The position numbers were made by a program, and so were the translations under genes. The notes below the pieces were generated by a model that was not told where the DNA came from, ran no database searches, and worked only from the letters and a program-made list of their open reading frames with translations. Of a stretch of 26,117 nt of DNA, positions 1 through 11,256 are shown piece after piece (the first letter of the stretch is position 1; every line of letters begins with the position of its first letter). The stretch is from Rodentolepis nana (lineage: Eukaryota > Platyhelminthes > Cestoda > Cyclophyllidea > Hymenolepididae): positions 1-26,117 of the forward strand of contig UZAE01013131.1 of the NCBI GenBank assembly GCA_900617975.1, given 5' to 3'.

Positions 1-172
1 CACAAAGGTAGAAAAAAGGTGAGGTGAGTATTGTGGAAGGGGTCGAATATGACACACTTTCAGGTCATGGTAGTTTAAAGTCAGAAGTCAACTGCTGGTT
101 AATAGACCATTTGTCGTATGAGTATACGTTGCCCAGTGTGCCCCACGTGGAGGTAAGTCTATCGCACACCCC
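1..172 (-). mobile_element. SINE-like retroposon, copy 1 (cut by window start)
   Basis: This is the 5' half of the short interspersed repeat described at 11257-11586, read on the minus strand; its 3' half lies outside the window. The 5' terminus is at 172 (reverse complement GGGGTGTGCGATAGACTTAC). The palindrome CCACGTGG is kept at 143-150. The copy carries several private changes: GTGCCCC replaces the usual GTGCACC, and the inner arm AATAGACTT has become AATAGACCA. Its 5' end faces the 5' end of copy 2, 288 bases away. Confidence 0.85.
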
Positions 173-460
173 TTCCCGATATTATTAGGTGATTTCTTAA
201 GCAAGTTTATGGGAAAGGATTCCCCCACAATGGATTATTTTGGTACTGTTTGGACATTAACGTTGCTTTCAGCACTATTTATATTCCATATTGTAATTTA
301 TTGGGCTTGTTTATATTCCAAACCAGTTACCTTCCCCAATAGGATAATTGTGAAGTCTTTGCCATTAAGACGAAATCATTTAAAATCAAAATTGTTATAC
401 TAAAGCACTTATAGAGAAAATAATAACGTAGATCCGGCTTCCTTTAGTATTATGTTTTTT
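173..460. other. AT-rich spacer between two inverted retroposon copies
   Basis: No gene is seen. A 64-codon open frame (209-403) has no recognisable motif, no flanking splice signals and low-complexity hydrophobic composition typical of AT-rich DNA, so I regard it as chance. The last 12 bases (449-460) are the left flanking duplication of the next retroposon. Confidence 0.5.
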
Positions 461-776
461 GGGGTGTGTGATAGACTTACCTCCACGTGGTGCACCCTGG
501 GCAACGTATACTCATACGGCAAAAAAGTCTATTGACTGGCAGTTGACTTCAAACTACCATGACCCCACTGTTTGTCATATTCGACTACTCTCACAGTACT
601 CATCCCACCTTTTTTCCACCTTATCTACCTTCGTCTTTGATACACTCTTCTGTTCCCCCCCCCCTCTTGAATTTTTTACACTTTGATGTTCCTTCCCCTC
701 TGTGAAGACTGTTGTCAACTAAAGGGCTAATGATAACAATCAAAACACCTGCCATTTGATATAATAGTAATAATAA
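461..776 (+). mobile_element. SINE-like retroposon, copy 2 (subfamily A)
   Basis: A full-length copy. It begins GGGGTGTGTGATAGACTTAC and ends CTGCCATTTG followed by a TAA-rich tail. It is flanked by a target-site duplication of ATTATGTT(T/A)TTT, 449-460 and 777-788, 11 of 12 bases matching. It is about 95 percent identical by eye to copy 5 and shares with it a shortened middle: the segment around CTACCTTCGTCTTTGATACA replaces a longer CTGTCTCTTTTACATCTGTG block in the other copies. An open frame runs through it, but that frame begins at TTG and is simply repeat sequence, not a gene. Confidence 0.9.
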
Positions 777-2416
777 ATTATGTTATTTAATTTATTCATT
801 ATATTTAATTTCAAGTGCCGCTCACCGTACTTAAAACAGTTGTTCCAAGTGATGTGCGCTTTGTATCCTTTTTAGCTTTAGGACGCAGAGAATGCCCCAA
901 ATATCTTCCCTCTCTTCTGTCAAAATTATTACTGTAGCCTAATACTGGGAATATTTCAACACCATTTGAAAGGTTTAATCGCATGCAACCATTATAAGTT
1001 TTTTTTCAAATAATGCCGCATAATGCAATGGGAAAAGCCACATTAACGCCTCCCTAATTTCGAATAACCAGGAAAATTTTATCCGAACGAGCATTTAATA
1101 AAAGTCCTAATCTTCAACTTAGATTATGAATCTATTGTGGTCAATTTTTTCCCGAATAATTGAAATTTTAGATCAAATTAGAGTACTAAACATTCACTTT
1201 AAGCCTATTATCTTTATGAATTTAGCTCATTTCCGATTTTGGGATCAAAATAAGCTACTCAAGCAATAACTAACTCAGAGTAAGTCAGTTAAAAAGAAAT
1301 ATATCTTACTTGAATAAGAAATTTTGACAAAGCAAGGCTGGGAATAGAATAAGATTGCAAATTAACTGCAATTATAGTACCTAAAACTTCAACATATCCA
1401 AGGATTTGCGAAAGAGCTGATGGAGAATTGCTCAGGTTAATGACAAAATCTTGTGTAACTGTCATAGGAAATATTCCGTGGAGTCAAATCTAGAAATCTG
1501 CAAGCATATCCTCATGTACTAAGCAAATTTTGAATAGATCCGCATATTTATTGTGTTAGTATGATGTTCATTGATAATGGAATTATTTGATTTTAAATTG
1601 AGTGTGCTATCTCAATTCAGCCAAAAGTATTGAATTATTTTGAGTTCAGTAACTTTTACTGCTTCACTTTGGATTTTAACTGCAAAGGATAATTGTTTGT
1701 GAGCCGAATGGATTGTAGAAGCAAAATAAGTAGAAGTGACTAATAGATTAAATGACAAAACTTTAAATAAGTTTAAGTGCAATCATGATTGGAAAGCATT
1801 TCTTGAATACACACATGTATATATGTTACATTCCTCCTTATTGGAAGATACCAAGTCTGACTATTTTATTTATTAATTTATGGCATTTCCACAATTGTAT
1901 AAATGAGTTCATACAAGAGAGCACACCAATGTCTGTGCATATTTGTTCGATCAAGCATAAAATATGAGCCTTAAGTGAGGCTAGTAGTAAATTGGTTACA
2001 ACTTCATGGGGTCAGCGAGACGCAACTTACTATTAATACACGCAATTTCTTTAACATTTTATTAACTTTGGCTTGGTGAAATCAAACGCACCAATAAGCT
2101 TCATTTGAAATTTGAATTGTGCTACTGTATCCTAAAGCCACCCCCCCCCCCTAGGGGCACTCTCATGGAAACCTTGGTTTTAAGTCGTGTATCACACTTT
2201 TCTCTCTCCTTGCAACAATCTGCGAATGAAATTTGGCAATAAGTCTTATCCACTGTAATGTATTGAGTACCATGGACGAATTCCCAAAAGCCTCCACAAT
2301 TAACAAGACCGCTATATTGTGATCCTTTTAAGTAATTAGTTAGACCAACAACATCCATTTTATAATTCGCTGCGGGAAGTTAAATACGCTTTATCACATT
2401 AGCTTGTGGCTGATTT

Positions 2417-2452
2417 ACCAGACTTCCCATTTGGGAAACCCTCCTGTCTGGT
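2417..2452. repeat. Nested hairpin-forming inverted repeat
   Basis: The outer arms ACCAGAC (2417-2423) and GTCTGGT (2446-2452) are perfect 7-base complements. Inside them TTCCCA and TGGGAA form a second perfect 6-base stem with a 2-base loop. No gene or repeat family is attached to it, so its role, if any, is unknown. Confidence 0.5.
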
Positions 2453-3281
2453 TTCCATTATTTTACTATCAGTCACATGCGTCTATCATATGCACAAACT
2501 AAATTAGTCCCAAGTATTGATCTATTTCATCCTTATAAGGAAACGGCTGGAGAGGGAAATTGGCCGAGTTTAAAGTTCGTTGGTAAAGTGGCGCAAACTT
2601 TCGAGAACTATATTTACTCTTAGAGTTTAAGACATAGTTGTAATTTGATTATTTCCATTTTCTAACCTTACAGTAATAATTTCAATTAAAATAATGTGAT
2701 CAGAGACTACTCATTGAGATGACAATGCTTAACGTTAGATCAATGCTATGGAATTAAAACGTTAGATTATAACCGTAATTCTGTCCGAATTTGTTATGCT
2801 ATTTGGAAAATGGATGAATCAACGGCAGTTGTGAAATGAACCAATTGAATACTAGCCACCTCTCAAGGTCATACTGTTGTGAGTACACATAGATCGGCAT
2901 ATCAGTCCGGTTACACCAACCTTGAGTTTGAATTACACTAACTCGGAAAGAAAATGATGCGATTGAAAATTTATTCATATATTCTTTGATATAAAATTTT
3001 ATAAGCCCCTGCATAAATTATTTTGGTCAATAGTATTTTCGTCAGAATGACAATAAGTGTTATTAAATGTAATAGCTGGAGTCTTAGGGGTGACATGTGT
3101 GCAAAGAAATTAACCACAACCCGATAAAAAAGTTACTTTGTGGCGCTCCAACAAATGAGACCAAATATCCACTTGCTTGAATAATAATCCTTCTACATCG
3201 TCCTCTGAATGAGAAGATCCTCTATCAGTTCAATGATTCATAATTAATGAGAGTGAACAATGATGAAATGAGCAGTCTGGA

Positions 3282-3293
3282 GGGGGGGGGGGG
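3282..3293. repeat. Poly-G tract
   Basis: An uninterrupted run of 12 G, one of several mononucleotide G/C tracts in this AT-rich window. Its length should be treated as uncertain because such runs are prone to sequencing error. Confidence 0.8.
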
Positions 3294-3422
3294 CGAGGGA
3301 AGGCGCCCGCACTTTGCATGACAATCTGAATTGTCTGGACCAGACAAAGTGGAGTACAATGAGGTGGCTGGCCTACTTCGCGTTCTTTGTTCACTGACGT
3401 GCGCTAGCTGTTTGAGCATAAG

Positions 3423-3670
3423 TTTTATTTAGTTATTTCAAATGGCTGGCGTTTTGATGGTTATCATTAGCCCTTCAGCTGATTTCGAGCTTCACTGAGA
3501 GGAGGAGGAACATCAAAGTGACAAAAAGTCGAGAGGGGAGACAGAAGAATGATTCACAGATGTAAAAGAGACAGATAGACATAAAGGCAGAGAAAAAGTA
3601 AGATGGGTACTGTGGCAGTTGTCGAATATGACATACAATGGGGTTTGAAGATAAGTCTATCGGACATCCC
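3423..3670 (-). mobile_element. SINE-like retroposon, copy 3 (internal deletion)
   Basis: A minus-strand copy with both ends present and flanked by a 13-base duplication, GTTTGAGCA(T/G)AAG, at 3410-3422 and 3671-3683 with one mismatch. Compared with copy 4 it lacks roughly 85 bases of the 5' module: the sequence passes from GGGGTTTGAAG directly to ATAAGTCTATCGGAC, so the CCACGTGG and GTATAC palindromes are gone. The deletion lies inside the element, so it happened before or after insertion without disturbing the flanking duplication. Confidence 0.88.
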
Positions 3671-5224
3671 GTTTGAGCAGAAGTATATGTCAATAGGAGT
3701 GTACGCTACTATTTGCCACTTTCTTAAGAGAAGGTACTTATTTTATGAGAAAAACCTCCACTTCGAGCACAAAGAGACGTTCTTAAGCGACGATGAGTCC
3801 TGCTGCTATTTACAAATTGATAAGGCCTGATCAGCTTACTTAAGTTTGCATATACTAACTAAACGTCCTTGAGCTACCTATAAGGCATTAGCACAAGATC
3901 ATAAACATGTGCAGTCGCAGATCACGCTTTCTTCTACCACCTTACGAATTGAGGCTATTTTCTGAATTACGTGACCATAAAGCTTATGAAAACTGTCCAG
4001 CTTTATTTGCAACTCAAGGTAGATCCAAATGAGCTCAATCTCAATCCAAAAGTTCTGATTGCTAAAGGAAGATAGATCACGCCAGTTTGCTGGAAGCATT
4101 CTTCATGTTTTGGCAAAATCTGATTCCATTCCCTTCTTCTTTAAATGATTGGTGGAATTACCTTCACCTCATTAAATTCTTTTCTTATACTCCACTTCCT
4201 CTTCGCTATATTTCACATAGGAGGCACGAATTCGGATCACAGTTGCCCGAACAAGGTTGACGTACACTCAACCAAGACTGGACATTCATGAGACGATAGA
4301 CTCATTGCAGCCAATCATTTAATTCCTCACAGGTACCTTCCTTTAGACAAAGTTAATCTGTGTGTAACCGTGATGAATTTGAGTAACACCTTCACCATAC
4401 TTGCTCCCATAATTCAGTTCATCTACCGAAAAGGAGATGCAGTCCCATCAAAACTGAGTCATTGAGTTCCCCGAATGCGGATTGTGCTGCAAAATGGCAG
4501 ACGACCTTCATTACTCCGAAAACCATGTGATTTCAAATTAATGAATATTTGCAATTAACTAAACTATTCCTAAGCCTATACAAGTGAGCGGAAATCAGAT
4601 GACATATTTAACAACTCTGTAAGTTATGACACTTAAATTGGTAATAGAAGGCATATTATTGATCTCTCTTAGGACTAATAACTTAGAAGTTGATATTCAC
4701 ATAGGGAAAATTGAGTGGTTGTGACAGTGTTTCAATTTTTCGAACTCTGTGGAAACGGTGTGAAAGCCTTATTAAAACAGAAGTAAACCATTGTTGAATG
4801 TGTAAAGATTGATTTCCTTAAAATAACCCTAACCAAGTCTTCAGATGTTTAAAAGTTCAGAACATCAGCATACTATAATACTCTGAAATTGGTTGTATTC
4901 AAAATGCAAATACTTTAAAGGGTCATAAGAGTAGTTGATGATTATATTTGTGCATAGAACATTAGGTTCGTGGATTCCATAACACAGCCATAGGTGGTTC
5001 GGGAAACTGCAGGCGAGTGTAGAGCTTGAAATAAAATATCAAGTCAGGTGAGATTTTCTTTTTTACTAATAACCAATAATTACTAAATACATTTACATTA
5101 AAATGCACGAATATATTATGAAATATGCTCTCATATTGCAAACACATGGCTATGCTTCATTATTCTGATCTATTCAAAATAAGAAGGGGTTTCAAAACCA
5201 ATTTAGGAGAGCACTTTTCAAGCA

Positions 5225-5241
5225 GGGGGGGGGGGGGGGGG
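5225..5241. repeat. Poly-G tract
   Basis: A run of 17 G bounded by AGCA and TAAATT, the longest gap-free G run in the window. Confidence 0.85.
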
Positions 5242-5887
5242 TAAATTTCATACAACTGTCCTAATAAGTAATAGTGTTGCTGTCAGCCCTGTATAACCCT
5301 CTTCAACAATTGCAGTAAGTCATTTCAGGTGCATCTATGACCACCTATCTTCTTAAGGTTTCTACCCCCTTTGAGTTCTCGGGTAGGTAGATCGCTGCTA
5401 CTTAAGACCATTAGGCAAAGGAAGCGATACTCACGCAATTCTTACTAGAAACTCCCAACCACATAATGGAAGCCTCTTCAGTTGTCATCATGGTCTCCCT
5501 GATAGACAGCTTAAATCCACCCAACCGTGATATCCGATTTCATCATGACACACAATACGCGTTTCAACATCTTACTCTTGATTGAGAGAATGTATTTCAG
5601 AACTCAAGCTTTAAATAACTTATATGTTATTTCCCTTAGTTACTCAGTTTTGATAATCAATTCAAAAATCTAGTCTTGAACCCAAGACCTAAGATTTTAG
5701 TTAATGGCATTTATAGATACCCGGCCAATAGATTTTCCACATCTTCCTTTAGATCAAACCCGGAACACCATCAGACAGAATCAATTCTATGGCAATCACA
5801 TACGAAAAATCAATAGACGCCTTGCGACGTAATTTTGATGCTATGCTAGGAAACTGGACTATGCATTAAATTGATGTAATCCTGCTT

Positions 5888-6110
5888 TCGCGTGGAATAC
5901 AGGACTGCCCATAGGCCCAGTTCCACCTATGCACAAGCGACAGCATGTGCACGACGCACAGAAACTCGCTTTGCGCTTTTCAGTTACTCTCGTCCTTTCC
6001 GCTCGAAGCTAATTGGTTCGTGCGTGCGAAGTGCCACCACCACCAGTTTACGCGCACTTGTTGTGATGAGGGCAACCTTTCCGTCGCTTCGCTTCTGCTA
6101 GTCACCTGAT
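5888..6110. other. CpG-richer patch, possible promoter or old exon
   Basis: About 220 bases with clearly more CG dinucleotides than the surroundings (TTCGCG, GCACGACGCA, GTGCGTGCGAAG, TTTACGCGCA, CCGTCGCTTCGC) and an inverted CCAAT box (ATTGG) near 6010. A 69-codon frame crosses it on the plus strand, but its arginine- and serine-rich product has no recognisable domain. It could be an unannotated promoter or 5' exon or a decayed GC-richer repeat; the sequence does not decide. Confidence 0.25.
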
Positions 6111-6127
6111 GATATGCTCTGTAATAA

Positions 6128-6143
6128 CCCCCCCCCCCCCCCC
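6128..6143. repeat. Poly-C tract
   Basis: A run of 16 C between GTAATAA and AACCC. It lies just right of the CpG-richer patch. Confidence 0.85.
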
Positions 6144-7093
6144 AACCCTTACAACTACATTGCAGCCGCTAAATTGTAACTTTAGTGTAGAACTAATACC
6201 AGCAGCATTCCATTCATTGGCTCAGGGCTCTAATCATGTGCGAAGAGGAGTTCTGTCGTTAAAGCCCTGCCAGTGACATAGGGGCAATGGTTCTTGCGCA
6301 TATCTAAAATTTCCACAGCCCAAAGTCCCCTGCATCACTTCCGCGTACACGCATACTAGCGAGGCCGCAAGGCAATCACGACTTAAGTCCCTTCCATTCA
6401 TACCATTACAACCTAACCAGCAATCACTTGAACAACTAAAAGCTTATTACGAAGCTACTCACGAACGACTATAGCAGGGAAAAGGTATCCATGAGCACCT
6501 TTATGATAAGCTCGCATAATACCACACACCTTGCAAACAAAGCTAATTCGAGCAGCGTACTAGCTACCGACGGAAGACGATTCTGTGACCCCTAAGCTCC
6601 TTAAATGCACACAATAAGGATGTCAAACAGACAGCGTAAAAAGCGCAAGCACCATAATAGTACGACTGAATCCGGTCTTTCATTTCGTTAAAAGGAAGAA
6701 TACAAATAGTTTAAGTCAATGGATGAGAACGAGGTCTTAAGCAGCTTAAGGGTGGACGAATGCGTTGAAAGAAAGATCATGATATGGGTGTCTTCTAAAT
6801 GGAAAAGATGGGAAGAAAGAGGACGATGGGAGGGCAGGATACATCGAGAATTACTATGTACAAACACGGACAAAAGGAGAAAAGGACCAACTTTGAGCTA
6901 CGTTCCGGGGATTTACTTCACCTGCGTCAGGAAAGATGCTGCACAGTTTTCTGATAAGGAAACAAAATAGTCTCACACTATGTACAGGATCGAGCAACAA
7001 GCAGCTGCCAATTTAAACCACATGCGTCTAGATAGAGGGCTAAAAATGAGGCGGGAGGGCTTATAATGCATTAAAATGAATGTGGGGTTTTGT

Positions 7094-8722
7094 TCATAGT
7101 TCAATAGAGCCTAGTTCTGTTTTGAGTTGATTAGCCAATGCTTCACTGGATTCCCCCTCATCATCTGAAAAAGTTGGTACACCCGAAATGAAGTCATTTA
7201 GTCCGCTAACATCAAGTTGAGGCAAAGGATCCCAACATGGTTCTGGAACTTGATCAAACTCTCCCGGATTTCCTGCTATGTTCAAAAATGGAAAATTTCC
7301 CCCATCGGACAAATTAATAGGATCATTTCCAACGGGAGGAATAGTAGGGTCTGGAAGATGCAGATCAAGAGGAAGCTCAGGGATGGCAGATTGTTTCGAC
7401 TGGGTTGGTGAAATGAAAGCGACTTGGAGATCAGGGGGACATGGTATATCTGCACTACTCGGCAAGGAAAGAGAAAGGGATGCATCGTTCCGTGGTTCCG
7501 GGATCGGTGGTGGAGGTGGAAAACTAGCCTCTACAACCTTTTTAGCCATATTGATCGCTTCGGCATAATTTTTTACTCGAGTTCGTGGGCTATAGAGTTT
7601 ACTGAAGTACTCTGTAAAGGGAAAGAGTTTTGCACAACTGAGATAAGAACACTGATCCCAAGCAAACCACTCCACTTTAGCAGTAAATCCGGCCGCCAGA
7701 GACGGATCAGAAGGTGTAGCAGTCACAGCAAGTGAATCACTACTCGTTGCACATTCTGGATTAACTTGGGCCAGTTGATGGGGTGTTCGAGCGTACAGTG
7801 CACTGATTCGTGAAGGCCAATGCGGGTAACCGGCAATCTTAGCCCACACTACATCTCCGATACGAAATCCACCTGGGATTTGGTTAGTCGACATTGGAGA
7901 AGCAGAAATTGTTTTAGCGGCCAATCCACCTGGAGCATCAGCATCACACCATGACTCAACAATCCGAAAAACTGATTTTTTATTTGATTTTCTGGCTCTG
8001 CCTCTCTTTCCACAAACTGGTTCTTCCACTGACAAATCCCTACGAAGACGAATTTTTAGTCCACCTGTGAAGGGAGACGAGGTGGTGGTAGAAGATTGAG
8101 AGAGAACTGGGCTAATGTCCAACGGCACTGGAGCCTGATGCCATTGGCGTTTCCGACTACTGATTTGGTTACTATTATCAACAGCCTTAGCCTTTGGTGG
8201 TCGGCCTCTTTTACGTTTGGTCTTCCATTGTGAAGAATCTTTAGGATTAACCGATTGGACTAACTCGTGGGGCTGATATGTGCCAGGACTTTCATAATGA
8301 GAGCCAGAGGGACCACTTTGACAAAACCTATTTTGTGGAGAGGGATGGTTGCTGGGACTACTGCTTGTGGTAGTAAGAGAAGAGGGCAAGGCAAACGTTC
8401 CGGGTGCGCTGCTCGAGTTAGACGGAGAAATTCCGGTATAGTTGCCTCGAAGTGGTGTCAAATCCGAAATATGATGGGATGCATACGCATTTTCAGAAGG
8501 AAGTCTTGCTTCATTACTAGCCGAAGAACTAGAACATAAACCTGAATCCTCATTATTCAGCTCTACAGAACCATTCAAGACGCTCATTGATTGATCTTTT
8601 GCCATCCAGCGTTGTTTAGGTTTTTGATAGCCAGTTATTCGCGACGTACTTGTTAGAGATAAATCCTTTTGATCTTTTAGAGTCGATGACAGCAGTGAAT
8701 TATTGGAAAAATACAACTTCAT
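7094..8722 (-). CDS. PWWP2-like chromatin protein with an AT-hook
   Basis: A 542-residue open frame in one exon. Residues 285-395 form a PWWP domain: FRIGDVVWAKIAGYPHWPSR opens it, with PHWP as the signature, then AKVEWFAWDQ and LFPFTEYFSKLY, an arrangement that resembles PWWP2A/PWWP2B more than other PWWP proteins. PWWP domains bind methylated histone H3 tails and DNA in the nucleus. An AT-hook-like KRKRGRPPKAK lies at 169-179 and a basic KRGRARKSNKK at 239-249. The N-terminal 160 residues are Ser/Thr/Pro-rich and probably disordered; the 150-residue tail is proline-rich and then acidic (TFSDDEGESSEALA). An in-frame TGA lies 18 bases upstream of the ATG, and a good acceptor (GATTTTGTAG) ends 7 bases before it, so the true first exon may lie upstream; a donor-like CAATCAG/GTATGG ends at 8801. 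Met40 is an alternative start. PWWP membership is well supported; the PWWP2 assignment is by eye. Confidence 0.85.
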   Translation of the reverse strand: MKLYFSNNSLLSSTLKDQKDLSLTSTSRITGYQKPKQRWMAKDQSMSVLNGSVELNNEDSGLCSSSSASNEARLPSENAYASHHISDLTPLRGNYTGISPSNSSSAPGTFALPSSLTTTSSSPSNHPSPQNRFCQSGPSGSHYESPGTYQPHELVQSVNPKDSSQWKTKRKRGRPPKAKAVDNSNQISSRKRQWHQAPVPLDISPVLSQSSTTTSSPFTGGLKIRLRRDLSVEEPVCGKRGRARKSNKKSVFRIVESWCDADAPGGLAAKTISASPMSTNQIPGGFRIGDVVWAKIAGYPHWPSRISALYARTPHQLAQVNPECATSSDSLAVTATPSDPSLAAGFTAKVEWFAWDQCSYLSCAKLFPFTEYFSKLYSPRTRVKNYAEAINMAKKVVEASFPPPPPIPEPRNDASLSLSLPSSADIPCPPDLQVAFISPTQSKQSAIPELPLDLHLPDPTIPPVGNDPINLSDGGNFPFLNIAGNPGEFDQVPEPCWDPLPQLDVSGLNDFISGVPTFSDDEGESSEALANQLKTELGSIEL

Positions 8723-8740
8723 CAGAGCGCTACAAAATCA

Positions 8741-11243
8741 CTAAAAAACCGTGACTTATTGCGACGATGGATTAAATTAAATAAACCGCTCTGACCATAC
8801 CTGATTGCATTATTTTGTTTGGCATACACAATCAACACTTAAGAGTGAAGAACACCAAATCGTCGACCAAGCCAAGCCCGAAATATGCACTATAATCCCC
8901 ACAAGCCAATCCTTTTACACATATGAAACAAGGAAAGTTAAAACAAAATTCATTGATTGAAAAGAATAATGAAAATTTTGCACAATAAAGTTAATTGAAC
9001 GAAAGGTCAATAATACTTTTGAATGTTTTCTTTTCAGTTTTTATAGTTGGCATTGAATAATTATCAGTTTCAATAAGGCATCGAAATACAAACAATGGGA
9101 TAAAAATATTCATTGCATTAGTTTTCTGCAAATATTATCATTGAAAATTGATCATTAACCACGAATAAACTTTATTTGCTCTTTATTTTATCTACGTCTT
9201 CAAGTGTAGTTTAATATCCTTAATTTCTTTTACATATTTTTCAGTCTAAGTAAATAACCTTATACCGCAATGGATTTCATGGTCGAATACTAATCATAGC
9301 AAGTATTTTTGCTGTGAATAGGGCAGTATTAAAATCTAGATTTGATTAAATGTATTATAGTTGTCTTTTCAATCCAGACGTCTCAAATTTAAAGGAATTA
9401 ATGTTTTATCGAAGATAAATATGAACCATGTTTACTATAATGACCAGCGCACAAACATTATATGGCTAAAATAAGTAGTTCTCTGCTCGCCCGTGCATTC
9501 TGGAATGTGCAACGAGCTACTAAATGCGTTAGGGCGGAAATGAGGTCACGAGTGGAGAGACCTTTGAAACAATCGACCACTAATATTCATTGAATTATTA
9601 AGTCACCCAAAATCGTATTTGATGACTAAATTCAATGCCAGTATCGTCTTTATCATCGCAAACCAAATAAATTTTTGAGGTATCTTAGATAATATCGGGA
9701 TTTGTTTCATATTAGGTAATTTCGTCATGAGAATTGCTGAATTTTCGTCAAGATTTACTCATGTGGCATTACGTTTCAACAAATGAAAATGGAAAGTTAG
9801 CAATATTTATAAGTTACTCATCTCAAATATGTTTTGAAGGTAGATCCAAAGCATGGATCTCAAATTTTTCTGTTACAAATAACTAATTTATGATTTGGAA
9901 CCGAAATATGAGTCTTATAATTTTAGTCGGATATTGACTCCCATAAAAATGAAGAGAATACAGTCGTCATCTAGATTTGCATAATTAACTGATCTCCGTG
10001 TTCCTTATTCTTTTTCTATTAAAATTTAATTGGTATTTAATATCACATCTAAACTATTGGCTCAATAATATACCACGTTAATTATGCTCACTAGTTAAAA
10101 TAGAGCATGGCTTAAAATTTCGAATTATTGATATCTTTACAATGAATTCGAAAAACTTTAACTAAAAAAATGCTTTCTATGCACTCCATCTTTTATGGTT
10201 GATATAATAAATACGTATACTTGGTATGACAATAAAAGCACTTAATACAATCCAACGGTTATGATCTGTTTGTTTTGTTTTATGTAATCTAAACAAACTC
10301 ATTGAATTCCTAAGACATCACATTGGTTACATTCACACCCCAACAACACCACGATATGAAAAGGCCATATCAAAAATTCTTACCTTTGCAGCTTTTGCAC
10401 CATTTACAACCATAATATAAATAAATTCGTTCAAATAAATGTTAAGTCAATAGTAGTAGATATTGATTCTAACATATTATTTTTACGGCAAATATTTTTT
10501 GCATTAATATAGCTTAAATACTTTAACTAGATGGCTAAAACTAGTGTATTTATAAAGTATGGATGTACACCCTTTATAATTTTGTAGATCGTGCTGGAAC
10601 TAGTTACTGATAAATTAATAAGTTTTATGGAGAGATTTGCCCACCTACAATGGGGAACTTAACTAGATTTGTAATCAATGAGAAAATAAATAAGCCAAGA
10701 ATAACTTAATTTTGAGTTTTAAGGTACAAAGTACAACTGCGCTAGTTGCATTCAAATGTGGTCTCAGTACCCAAATATCAAGATGTCTATCCTAATCGTG
10801 AATATTGCCAGCTGACTCTACTGTCTACTGCTTAAAAATACTTAACAGCATTTTGAAAATTTAGTTTTACCCGGATAAAAACTATTTCACCAAACATTTA
10901 GTGGTCGAATTTGTTTACAATAATTTTGAGCTTTGTATCCATCTCGAATAATTTTTGAAACCTTGAGAAGCTTCTGTAGTAAAGACTGGGGTTTCAGAAT
11001 CCCAATGCAGAATTTACATGCTTTCAGGTGTATCTCTTGTGAATCTGTTGTGGGTTGGAAGATTAAAATGATTTCATAAATGGATATTTTTACTAATAAT
11101 GCTTATAGATATGGCGACGACGGGAGACGTGGCGTAGTGAAAATCTCTTTCCCTGTCTCCATTCCTTGTGGCATTGTAAATTGCCTTGCAATGTTTACAA
11201 CGAGTTGTTCATTCTAGCTATTGCGAAAAGAGTCAAACGCTTA
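8741..11243. other. AT-rich spacer between divergent genes, left part
   Basis: No coding exon is seen in 2.5 kb on either strand. It is strongly AT-rich with no long open frames. Because the PWWP gene is transcribed leftwards and EMC3 rightwards, both upstream regions should lie in this and the following spacer, but I cannot point to a specific promoter motif. Confidence 0.5.
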
Positions 11244-11256
11244 TCACGAAGATCAT

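Larger units (their letters stand above)
789..3409. other. Gene-free AT-rich region
   Basis: No exon could be supported on either strand. Short open frames at 1785-1967 (+), 2122-2358 (-) and 2799-3014 (-) show no recognisable domain, signal peptide or splice context. The region contains a C11 tract at 2141-2151, a nested hairpin at 2417-2452, a G12 tract at 3282-3293 and the 17-base near-palindrome TTGTCTGGACCAGACAA at 3331-3347. Otherwise it looks like neutral, AT-rich intergenic or long-intron DNA. Confidence 0.5.
3684..7093. other. Gene-free region with G/C tracts and a CpG-richer patch
   Basis: No coding exon could be supported. It holds a G17 tract at 5225-5241 and a C16 tract at 6128-6143. 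Open frames at 3899-4099 (-), 4962-5147 (-), 5892-6101 (+) and 6719-6970 (+) have no recognisable domain. The last 94 bases (7000-7093) are the 3' flank of the PWWP gene; I see no canonical AATAAA there on the minus strand. Confidence 0.45.

Noticed and set aside
459..686. 75-codon frame, nearly repeated at 19180-19407, and a related frame at 24265-24561
   Set aside because: They lie within copies of the same retroposon and two begin at TTG. Their similarity is explained by repeat identity, and other copies carry stops and deletions in this frame.
2122..2358. 78-codon minus-strand frame with several cysteines
   Set aside because: It includes the translated poly-C tract, has no signal peptide or recognisable family, and no splice or promoter context.
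5892..6101. 69-codon arginine/serine-rich frame
   Set aside because: Composition follows the local CpG-rich patch; no domain and no second line of evidence.
7217..8539. Several frames on both strands inside the PWWP gene
   Set aside because: They are shadows of the 542-residue coding exon, which has clear domain homology.
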